DNA of 64,000 bases, taken from positions 2,604,001-2,668,000 of the forward strand of contig NZ_CP011319.1 in assembly GCF_001865675.1 (NCBI RefSeq). Reading direction: 5' to 3'. The position numbers and the translations under genes were made by a program. The DNA is from Janthinobacterium sp. 1_2014MBL_MicDiv. Lineage in GTDB: Bacteria; Pseudomonadota; Gammaproteobacteria; Burkholderiales; Burkholderiaceae_D. Shown one piece after another: positions 25,499 through 32,754 of this stretch. Position 1 is the first letter of the stretch. Each line of letters begins with the position of its first letter. The notes beneath the pieces are model-generated. The model did no database searches and had not been told where the DNA came from. It saw only the letters and a list, made by a program, of their open reading frames with translations.

Positions 25499-25545
25499 CG
25501 GTTCAAGCCTGATCGGCCATGCTGCGCCGGACCAGGTTTGAACCG
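25499..25545. terminator. Convergent-gene hairpin (possible bidirectional terminator)
   Basis: CGGTTCAAGCCTG at 25499-25511 pairs with CAGGTTTGAACCG at 25533-25545 with a single wobble, around a 21-base loop. It lies between the convergent OsmC-YcaO and M16 genes. There is no strong T-tract on either side. Confidence 0.5.
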
Positions 25546-25559
25546 CGTTTCTTCCCGTC

Positions 25560-28451
25560 TTATTTGGCGAACGCCTGCGCCGCCGGCGTCACCGTCACCG
25601 CTTCCGGCTTGATGTTGAGTTTCATCGCACCGATGACCTTGTCTTCGGCTAGCAGCGCTTGCGGCTTGTTGCCATCGTACTTGATGGGCGAGTAGGCGTC
25701 GCTGACGAGCTTATCCTTCAGGCCGGCCGCATCCTTGGCGATCACCACCACGGACAGGTTCTTTGCCGACAGGTGCTGCTGGATGGCGCGGTTGACGTCG
25801 GCCACCGTCAGTTTCGACAGGCCATCACGCATCAGCCTGGTGAACTCGGGCGTGCCATACCATTGCGAGTCGAGCGCGTAACCGAGCTGCTGGTCCTGCG
25901 TCGAGGTCATGACGAACACGTTCTTCATCAGGTAGTCGCGCGTGGTGGCGAACTGTTCCTGCGTCAAGCCGTTGTCGACCAGCTTGCCCAATTCCGTCAG
26001 CGCCACGCGCAGGGCGAAGTGGGCGTTTTCCGGCGCCACGGGGCGGATCCAGATTTCGAACAGCTGCGCCTTGCGGCCCAGGTTCGGGTTCGGGAAGAAC
26101 TGGTACATGCCGCGCGGGAAGGCTTCGATGTAGGCATAGTCGCCATAGTTCATGCCGCGGATTTCACGGATGCGCTGGTACAGGTAGGAATTCGAGGCGC
26201 GGTGTTCGCCCAGCCAGGTCTTCACCAGCCACAGGGCGGGGAAGTCCGCGTGCGTGCGCGTCACCTCGAGCGGCAAGCCGAAGGAAATGGCCGTGGCGCG
26301 CGTGTTTTTCTCGATGATTTCCACTTCCAGGCCGTTCGCCTTGCGGCCCACGGGTTTCACCGTGGCCGGCAAGCCGGGACCGGCCGGCAGCTTCGCCAGC
26401 GCCTGCGTCAGCGAAGCCGTCATGGCGTCCGAGACGTCGCCGGAAATGCCCACCTTCACGGCGCCTTGCGCATACGCCGTCTTCCAGAACTGTTTCACGT
26501 CGTCGAGCGTGATGGCGTCGATGCCGGCCACGGTGCCCAGCACCGGGTGGCCGTACGGCGTGCCCGCGTAGACATTCGTCTGCAGCCGCTCCTTGGCGAA
26601 CTCTTCCTCGTTATTGTCCTTCAGGTCCAGCAGCAGCGCGTTCCTCTGCGCATCTTTCAGGCGGCGGAAGTCGTCCTCGCGGAAACCGGGCGAGAGCAGC
26701 AGCGGCAGGGCGATGTCGCTGAACTGGTTCCAGTTATCCTTGTGGATGGAACCGGTAAACGTCGTCATTTCCTTGTCCGCCTGTTGCGTAAAGCTGCCGG
26801 CCAGCGGGAACAGGGCCTGGTTGACTTCGTCGATCTTGCGCTCGGACGAGCCGCCCGATGCCACCATGGCGGCCGTCAGCGCGGCCAGGCCTTCCTTGCC
26901 TTGCGGATCGTGCGCGGAACCGGCCGCAAACAGCAGCTTGTAGCGGATTTGCGGCAGCGCGGACTTTTGCACCAGCACGTCGAACTTGGCGTTCGGGGCG
27001 GCTGGCAGCAGGCTGGCCAGTTTCGGCACGCTGGCGATGGCGGCCGGCATGGCTTCATGCGACAGGGTGGTCAGCACCAGGCCGTCGTCGTTCAGGTATT
27101 TGCGCGCGGCCGCCTGCAGGTCGGCCGGGGTGAGCGAGTCGATCAGGCGGTAGTACTGGTTCAGGGTGGCATACGAACGGTCGAAATGCACGAACGAGGC
27201 CAGGGTGCCGGCGATCTGCTCGGTATTGTCGAGGGTGCGGATCAGGCCGTATTTTTCCGCCGACTTGGCGTCCGCCAGGTCTTTCTCGCTGACGGGCGTC
27301 TCGCGCAGCTGCGCCACGGTGGCGAGGATCGCGTCGCGCACGTAGACGACGTCGGCGAGGTTTTTCACGCGCGCGCCCAGCACGGCCAGGGTCGGGTCGA
27401 CCCGGTCCGGCGTCATGTCGAACAGCTGGTCGACCTTCTGCTCGTTCTGCACCAGGCGTTTATACAGCGGCGAGGTGCGGCCGAACGACAGCGACAGCAG
27501 GGTCGCCAGCGCCGCCTGGTCCTTGTCCTTCACGGAAAACGCCGGCGCATGGAAGCCGACGGCCACCCATGGCAGGGTCGGCGTAGGCCAGGCCACGTGC
27601 TTGTAGACGGGGCCATGCGGTGCCGGTTCGACGGGCACGGCCGCCTGCCGCTTGCCGCGTTGCCAGCCGCTCCAGTATTTTTCCACCAGCGCGATGGCGT
27701 GCTGCGGCTCGACGTCGCCGGCGATGATGATGGTGGTGCGTTCCGGACGGTACCAGCGGTCGAAGAAGATCTTCGAGTAGGCATACTGGTTCGGCATGTC
27801 CTCGATGTCCTGGATGAAGCCCATCGTCGTGTGCTTGTAGGTATGCGTCGTGTAGGCGCTGTCGCGCATCACTTCGAACAGTTTCGAGACGGGATTGGCG
27901 CTGTTCTTGTTGTATTCGCCCAGCACGGCCCGCGATTCCGTCTTGAACGCGTCTTCCGCATAGTCGAGGTGCTGGAAGCGGTCCGCTTCCACCTTCAGCA
28001 CGGTTTCCAGGTCGTCCTTGGCGAACGTCGTGTGGTAATTGGTCAGATCGTCGCTGGTGTAGGCGTTCTGGCGCGCGCCCGCCTTGGTGATGATGTCCTG
28101 GTATTTTTCGGGCGGATAGGCCTTGGTGCCGCGGAACATCATGTGTTCGAAGAAATGCGCGAAACCGGACTTGCCCGGCTCGACTTCATTGCGCGACCCC
28201 GTCTGCACGGGAATCTGCAGCGAGACGATATTCGGGAAGCCGGTCGGCACGATGATGATCTTCAAGCCGTTGGCCAGGGTCTTTTCCGTGGCCTTGAACG
28301 GCAGCAGGTCGGCCTTGCCGGCGGCGGCGCTTTTCGCAATGACGGGCTTGGCTGGCGCGGCGCCGGCCGTTTGCTGGGCCAGGCTGGACGAGGCCATGGC
28401 CGACAGGGCCAGGGCGAAAGCGGGGATGAAAACGGGCATGATTCTTGACAC
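25560..28451 (-). CDS. M16 family (pitrilysin/insulinase) zinc protease, exported
   Basis: A 963-residue protease holding two M16 halves in one chain. The signal peptide covers about residues 1-27 (AFALALSAMASSSLAQQ). The zinc motif HFFEH is at 99-103 in the first half, with the distal Glu expected in the ESRAVLGEYNKN region; the second half is the inactive clamp domain. The GTG at 28451 is chosen because AAGGAG lies seven bases upstream; an in-frame ATG at 28439 would shorten the signal peptide. Tandem M16 proteases degrade small peptides in the periplasm. It is transcribed alone, converging on the YcaO gene. Confidence 0.9.
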   Translation of the reverse strand: MSRIMPVFIPAFALALSAMASSSLAQQTAGAAPAKPVIAKSAAAGKADLLPFKATEKTLANGLKIIIVPTGFPNIVSLQIPVQTGSRNEVEPGKSGFAHFFEHMMFRGTKAYPPEKYQDIITKAGARQNAYTSDDLTNYHTTFAKDDLETVLKVEADRFQHLDYAEDAFKTESRAVLGEYNKNSANPVSKLFEVMRDSAYTTHTYKHTTMGFIQDIEDMPNQYAYSKIFFDRWYRPERTTIIIAGDVEPQHAIALVEKYWSGWQRGKRQAAVPVEPAPHGPVYKHVAWPTPTLPWVAVGFHAPAFSVKDKDQAALATLLSLSFGRTSPLYKRLVQNEQKVDQLFDMTPDRVDPTLAVLGARVKNLADVVYVRDAILATVAQLRETPVSEKDLADAKSAEKYGLIRTLDNTEQIAGTLASFVHFDRSYATLNQYYRLIDSLTPADLQAAARKYLNDDGLVLTTLSHEAMPAAIASVPKLASLLPAAPNAKFDVLVQKSALPQIRYKLLFAAGSAHDPQGKEGLAALTAAMVASGGSSERKIDEVNQALFPLAGSFTQQADKEMTTFTGSIHKDNWNQFSDIALPLLLSPGFREDDFRRLKDAQRNALLLDLKDNNEEEFAKERLQTNVYAGTPYGHPVLGTVAGIDAITLDDVKQFWKTAYAQGAVKVGISGDVSDAMTASLTQALAKLPAGPGLPATVKPVGRKANGLEVEIIEKNTRATAISFGLPLEVTRTHADFPALWLVKTWLGEHRASNSYLYQRIREIRGMNYGDYAYIEAFPRGMYQFFPNPNLGRKAQLFEIWIRPVAPENAHFALRVALTELGKLVDNGLTQEQFATTRDYLMKNVFVMTSTQDQQLGYALDSQWYGTPEFTRLMRDGLSKLTVADVNRAIQQHLSAKNLSVVVIAKDAAGLKDKLVSDAYSPIKYDGNKPQALLAEDKVIGAMKLNIKPEAVTVTPAAQAFAK

Positions 28452-28613
28452 GAGGGCTCCTTCTTTTCTTGGAATGTGGAAAGTGCAACGCCGCAGCATA
28501 GAATATTCATGCCGCCGTGCATAGGGGGCAAGGCGTTTTGGCATGCAGCATGCAGGGGCGGTCCTGTCAGGGCAATGGCGCGAGCGGGCAAGGCATGCCG
28601 CTGGCGCGGACAC

Positions 28614-29600
28614 TCACGTCAGCGTCGTCTCCGGCAAGCTGATGCGGTTGCGGCCCAGGTGCTTGGCGCGGTACAGGGCGCAATCGGCCGTGTGGATCAG
28701 CTGGCCCAGTTCCGTGCCGGCGCCGGGCAGGGCGGTGGCGGCGCCGATGCTGACGGTGACGCAGGCGCCGCCTTGCTTGCTGCGCGGCAGTTGCAAACGC
28801 TCGACGCGCTGGCGTATGCGCTCGGCCACGATGGCCGCGCCCTTCAGCGACTGGTTCGGCAGGATCACGGCGAACTCTTCGCCGCCATAGCGGGCCACCA
28901 GGTCGTTCGTGCGCAATTCGCTGGCGACGGCGCCAGCCACCTTGCGCAGGCACAAGTCGCCCCCCTGGTGGCCGTGGCTGTCGTTGTATTGCTTGAAATT
29001 GTCGACATCGACCATCAGCAGCGACAGCGCCTGCTGCTGGCGCTGGGCGCGCTGCCATTCGGCATGCAGGGTATCGTCGAAGCAGCGCCGGTTCGCCAGG
29101 CCCGTCAAGCCGTCGCGCGTGGCCAGGCGTTCCAGTTCCACGTGCGCGCGTTTTTCATCGGTCATGTCGCGCAGGGTTTCGACGACGGCGATCAGTTCGC
29201 CGGGATTGCCGTAGATGGGGCTGGCATCGACGGCCAGGTAGCGCCGCCGGCCCGTGCGCGGCATGTCGCACCAGTTTTCCGCGCACAAATTGTCGCCCGT
29301 GTTGCCGCGGTATTGCTGCTGCGCATACACGGCGTGCAAGTCGCCGCCGCGCCCGGCCAGCAGCAGGTCGGCCAGGGTGGGGCGCTGATCCGTGTAAAAG
29401 CAGCTTCCCGCCTCGCGCGTGCCCAGCACTTCGGCGGCCGGCACGCCCGTCAGCTGTTCGCAGGCGCGGTTCCAGATCATCACCTGGCCATGCACGTCGA
29501 GCACAAAGGTCGGCACGACCAGCAATTCCATCATTTTGACGGCGAAACCATGGGCGACACCATAGGGCGACTCGCTGGCCTGTGCGTGGCTGTCCGGCAT
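28614..29600 (-). CDS. PAS-domain diguanylate cyclase
   Basis: A 328-residue soluble protein with an N-terminal PAS domain (about residues 20-150: VPTFVLDVHGQVMIWNRACE, later TGRRRYLAVDASPIYG) and a C-terminal GGDEF domain (165-325). The active loop is an intact GGEEF, and RTND five residues before it forms the RxxD inhibitory site, so cyclic-di-GMP synthesis with product feedback is expected. DVDNFKQYNDSHGHQGGD is the substrate helix. It is on the same strand as the NarX-type kinase at 29691, 90 bases upstream; they may share a transcript. The PAS ligand is unknown. Confidence 0.9.
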   Translation of the reverse strand: MPDSHAQASESPYGVAHGFAVKMMELLVVPTFVLDVHGQVMIWNRACEQLTGVPAAEVLGTREAGSCFYTDQRPTLADLLLAGRGGDLHAVYAQQQYRGNTGDNLCAENWCDMPRTGRRRYLAVDASPIYGNPGELIAVVETLRDMTDEKRAHVELERLATRDGLTGLANRRCFDDTLHAEWQRAQRQQQALSLLMVDVDNFKQYNDSHGHQGGDLCLRKVAGAVASELRTNDLVARYGGEEFAVILPNQSLKGAAIVAERIRQRVERLQLPRSKQGGACVTVSIGAATALPGAGTELGQLIHTADCALYRAKHLGRNRISLPETTLT

Positions 29601-29690
29601 GAAAGCATCCTTATCGGGCGTGGAATGGGGCTGGCTCGACCGCCATGATGCAGCGTGGCGGGTAAATGATGTTGATATTGAGCAATATTC

Positions 29691-30602
29691 TCAGGGATAG
29701 CCGGCACGTTCGTCCGGCGTGGCCGGCAGCGGCAGCGACAGGTGCAAGGTGGTGCCGCTATCGACGCCGCCGCGGCTGTCGATGCGCAGGGCGCCGCCGG
29801 CGCTGGCCAGGCGTTCATGCATGCCGGACAGGCCGCAGCCGAGGCGGGCGGCGGCGGGCATGCCGACGCCGTTGTCGCTGATGCGGAACTCCAGCGTGGC
29901 GGCGCGGCGGCGCAGCTGTACGCTGACGCGCGTGGCGTGCGCGTGGCGGGCGATATTGGCCAGCGCCTCCTGCAGCACGTGGTACAGCAGGATGGCGTGC
30001 GCGCCTGCCGCGCCCTCGGCCAGCGCGGGTTCGCACATGCATGCGCAGACGACGCCCGTATTGCGCGAAAAATCGGCCAGCAAGCCGTCGAAGGCTGACT
30101 GCAGGCCCAGCTCGAGGGCGGGCGGGCGCAGGTCGTGGATCACGCAGCGCAGGGCGGCGATACTGAGGTCGACATTCTGCACGATCATGGCCAGTTTCTG
30201 CGCCAGCAGCGGCGTGGCGTCGCACGTGCTCGTCTGCAACATGCACAGGTCGATTTTCAGGGTCAGCAGATGCTGGCCCAGGTCGTCATGGATATCGCGC
30301 CCGATGCGCTGGCGCTCCTGTTCGCGCGCCTTTTGCTGCTCGCCGGCCAGCAGCGTGCGCTCGGCGTCCGCGCGCAGCTGCTCCTGCGCGTGCAGGCGCG
30401 CGGCCAGGCAGTGCTGGCGCCACAGCAGCAACAAGGCCAGCGCGCCCAGCAGGACGGCGCAGGCCGTCATCAGGTTCAAGGGCGTATTCACCTGCGCCAG
30501 CGATTCGTCGGCGTGGCCCGCATGCAGGGATGCGGCCGTGCCCGCAGCAAAGCAGGCAACAATGCCGAGGCGAACCGGCAGGCGTATGGCGCGTTGCATC
30601 AT
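29691..30602 (-). CDS. NarX-type (HisKA_3) sensor histidine kinase, orphan
   Basis: A kinase of about 303 residues. A signal-anchor segment (residues 10-28) and a second membrane span (about 45-65, NLMTACAVLLGALALLLLW) flank a very short periplasmic loop. Next come a coiled region, the HisKA_3 box (RIGRDIHDDLGQHLLTLKID) and an ATPase domain (NIARHAHATRV, DNGVGMP, GLSGMHERL). Such kinases normally pair with a LuxR-type regulator, but none is adjacent. The start is uncertain: GAGGAG abuts the double ATG at 30602/30599, too close to be ideal, and the frame remains open upstream. Confidence 0.8.
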   Translation of the reverse strand: MMQRAIRLPVRLGIVACFAAGTAASLHAGHADESLAQVNTPLNLMTACAVLLGALALLLLWRQHCLAARLHAQEQLRADAERTLLAGEQQKAREQERQRIGRDIHDDLGQHLLTLKIDLCMLQTSTCDATPLLAQKLAMIVQNVDLSIAALRCVIHDLRPPALELGLQSAFDGLLADFSRNTGVVCACMCEPALAEGAAGAHAILLYHVLQEALANIARHAHATRVSVQLRRRAATLEFRISDNGVGMPAAARLGCGLSGMHERLASAGGALRIDSRGGVDSGTTLHLSLPLPATPDERAGYP

Positions 30603-30906
30603 CTCCTCGCTCCCCGAATGTTTTCCAACAGGCAATGCTATTGCCTGAAAATATATTATCTTGTGTATATTTATATTGTCTAAACGCAAAAGCTCGGCAG
30701 ATAGGCGCGCTGCTGTCGTTTTCCGGGCGGCCGTGGCGGGCCATCCAGGCACCGGGCGCGGCATTTGCACGGGAAGTGTCTGGGCGGCATATAATAGAGG
30801 GTTGTCAATCGGCTTTTGCGGTCCTGGCCCTGCGGTTAGCGCCGTGCGCGCCCGCATCCATGCGCCCGTCATGCGCGATGGCGCCAGCCAGCTCTTAGGA
30901 AATACA
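30603..30906. promoter_or_regulatory. Divergent region between the orphan kinase and queE, with candidate promoter
   Basis: 304 non-coding bases. A perfect -10 TATAAT at 30790-30795 has TTGCAC (30765-30770) 19 bases before it, pointing toward queE. Next to the kinase start is a very AT-rich tract (about 30640-30690) that may serve the minus-strand unit. No preQ1 riboswitch pattern was recognised. Confidence 0.45.
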
Positions 30907-31542
30907 GTGACTTATAGCATCAAAGAGATTTTTTATACCCTGCAGGGGGAAGGCGCGCATGCGGGCCGTCCAGCCGTGTTTTGCCGCTTTTCCGGCTGCA
31001 ATCTGTGGACGGGCCGCGAAAGCGACCGCGCCACGGCCGTGTGCCAGTTCTGCGACACGGATTTCGTCGGCACGGATGGCGAACTGGGCGGCAAGTTCAA
31101 GACGCCGGCCGCGCTGGCCGCGCTGATCGACAGCCTGTGGCCGACCAGCTATACCGCCAGCAAATACGTGGTGTTTACGGGGGGAGAACCGCTGCTGCAG
31201 CTCGATGCCGCGCTGATCGACGCCATGCACGCGGTGGGCTTTACCATCGCCATCGAAACCAACGGCACCTTGCCCGTGCCGCCCGGCGTGGACTGGATCT
31301 GCGTGAGCCCGAAGATGGGCTCGACCCTGGTGGTGCACAAAGGCAATGAAATCAAGGTGGTCATTCCCCAGTTCCAGCAAGACCTGGCCGCCTACGAACA
31401 ACTGGACTTCGAGAACTTCTTCGTGCAGGCGATGGACGGCCCCCTGGCCGCGCACAACATGAAGCTGGCCATCGAGACATGCAAAAGCAACCCGAAGTGG
31501 AAGCTGAGCCTGCAAACCCATAAACTCCTGCAAATACCTTAA
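30907..31542 (+). CDS. queE: 7-carboxy-7-deazaguanine synthase QueE
   Basis: A 211-residue radical-SAM enzyme that converts 6-carboxytetrahydropterin to 7-carboxy-7-deazaguanine in queuosine synthesis. The cluster motif has the CX14CX2C spacing seen in the Burkholderia-type enzyme (GCNLWTG ... VCQFCDTDF). FTGGEPLLQ is the SAM-binding GGE motif and IETNGTLPVP the next strand. The GTG at 30907 is preceded by AGGAA seven bases upstream and gives the expected family length; no ATG fits. It is followed 9 bases later by queD. Together with queD it supplies the precursor for the Q34 base of tRNAs His, Asp, Asn and Tyr. Confidence 0.93.
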   Translation: MTYSIKEIFYTLQGEGAHAGRPAVFCRFSGCNLWTGRESDRATAVCQFCDTDFVGTDGELGGKFKTPAALAALIDSLWPTSYTASKYVVFTGGEPLLQLDAALIDAMHAVGFTIAIETNGTLPVPPGVDWICVSPKMGSTLVVHKGNEIKVVIPQFQQDLAAYEQLDFENFFVQAMDGPLAAHNMKLAIETCKSNPKWKLSLQTHKLLQIP

Positions 31543-31551
31543 ACAAATAAT

Positions 31552-31998
31552 ATGCTGACTATCACACGCAAGCTCGAATTCGACGCGGGCCACCGCATTC
31601 CCGACCACAAAAGCCAGTGCCGCAACCTGCACGGCCACCGCTATACGGTGGAAATCACCCTGGTCGGCAAGGTCATCGAAGCGGAAGGCAATTCCGACAA
31701 TGGCATGATCATGGACTTTTCCGATGTCAAGACGCTGGCCAAGCAGCACCTGGTCGATGTCTGGGACCACGCCTTCCTGGTGTACGAGAAAGACACGGCC
31801 GTGCGCGACTTCCTGGCCAGCCTGCCTGACCACAAGACGGTCGTCATCGACCGCATCCCCACCGTGGAAAACCTGGCGCGCATCGCCTTCGACATCCTGA
31901 AAGCCGCGTTTACCGACCACTTCGGCACGGGCTTGCACCTGCATAAGCTGGTGCTGCATGAAACGCCAAACTGCTGGGCAGAAGTGACCGATGACTGA
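31552..31998 (+). CDS. queD: 6-carboxytetrahydropterin synthase QueD
   Basis: A 148-residue member of the PTPS/QueD family. Zinc ligands are His14 (FDAGHRIPDH) and the two His of NLHGHRY, with the catalytic Cys in SQCRNLHGH. WDHAFLVYEKD and the C-terminal HETPNCWAEV are typical. It converts dihydroneopterin triphosphate to 6-carboxytetrahydropterin, the substrate of QueE just upstream. It overlaps tadA by eight bases, so queE, queD and tadA behave as one transcript. Confidence 0.93.
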   Translation: MLTITRKLEFDAGHRIPDHKSQCRNLHGHRYTVEITLVGKVIEAEGNSDNGMIMDFSDVKTLAKQHLVDVWDHAFLVYEKDTAVRDFLASLPDHKTVVIDRIPTVENLARIAFDILKAAFTDHFGTGLHLHKLVLHETPNCWAEVTDD

Positions 31999-32524
31999 AA
32001 CCCCTGACTGCGCCGTGCCTGCCGTGAACGCGGCCGACGCCGGGTTCATGCGGCTGGCCCTGGAGCAGGCGCAGCATGCGTGGGACCTGGGCGAGGTGCC
32101 CGTGGGCGCCGTCGTCGTCAAGGACGGGGAAGTCATCGCCGTCGGCTACAACCAGCCCATCGGCCGCCACGATCCGACGGCGCACGCCGAGATCATGGCC
32201 TTGCGTGCGGCCGCCGACAAGCTGGGCAACTACCGCTTGCCCGGCTGCGAACTGTATGTGACCCTGGAGCCGTGCGTGATGTGCTCGGGCGCCATGCTGC
32301 ATGCGCGCCTGGCGCGCGTCGTGTTTGGCGCGGGCGATCCGAAGACGGGGGCCTGCGGTTCCGTGCTGAACCTGTTCGAGCAGACGGCGCTGAACCACCA
32401 GACGGCCATCGAAGGCGGCGTGCTGGCCGACGAGTGCGGCGCCTTCCTCAAGCGTTTCTTCGTCGAGCGCCGGCGTGCCCAGGCGGAAGCGCGCAAGCTG
32501 GCCAATCCGGCCGCCCAGGTCTAG
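31991..32524 (+). CDS. tadA: tRNA-specific adenosine deaminase TadA
   Basis: A 177-residue zinc deaminase converting A34 of tRNA-Arg(ACG) to inosine. The catalytic HAE (AHAEIMALR) carries the zinc His and proton-shuttle Glu, and PCVMCSGAMLHAR carries the two zinc Cys. The C-terminal helix FLKRFFVERR is typical of TadA. The first about 15 residues are a non-conserved extension. It overlaps queD by eight bases; since queuosine also sits at position 34, the operon groups two wobble-base modifications. Confidence 0.92.
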   Translation: MTETPDCAVPAVNAADAGFMRLALEQAQHAWDLGEVPVGAVVVKDGEVIAVGYNQPIGRHDPTAHAEIMALRAAADKLGNYRLPGCELYVTLEPCVMCSGAMLHARLARVVFGAGDPKTGACGSVLNLFEQTALNHQTAIEGGVLADECGAFLKRFFVERRRAQAEARKLANPAAQV

Positions 32525-32572
32525 CCAGGAGCGGGCAGGGCGGTTCCGGCCCGCATTCCTGCCAGCATGCGC

Positions 32573-32600
32573 ATGCCAGCCATTCCGGCTGGCATTTTTT
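32573..32600 (+). terminator. Intrinsic terminator after queE-queD-tadA
   Basis: Stem ATGCCAGCC (32573-32581) and GGCTGGCAT (32587-32595), loop ATTCC, followed by a run of six T. A textbook rho-independent terminator 49 bases after the tadA stop. Confidence 0.92.
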
Positions 32601-32637
32601 ATAACTGTTGCGAAATAACATCTGTATAGACCATTTT

Positions 32638-32659
32638 ATCATTCTCAAATGAGAATGAT
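32638..32659. promoter_or_regulatory. Fur-box-like palindrome
   Basis: Perfect inverted repeat with ten-base arms ATCATTCTCA / TGAGAATGAT separated by AA. The GAGAATGAT half-site is the core of many Fur boxes in beta- and gammaproteobacteria. It lies 96 bases before the TonB receptor ATG at 32755, where an iron-responsive operator would be expected. Confidence 0.75.
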
Positions 32660-32754
32660 TCGTGTTACAGTATTGTTTTCGCCAGCAAACTTCCCTTGCG
32701 TATCGTTATTGATCCGGGTTCAAGAGCCAGCCTTCACTCTTCCACCGGATCATC

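Noticed and set aside
30603..30906. preQ1 riboswitch before queE
   Set aside because: No conserved preQ1 hairpin-plus-A-rich tail was recognised; only a candidate promoter could be supported.
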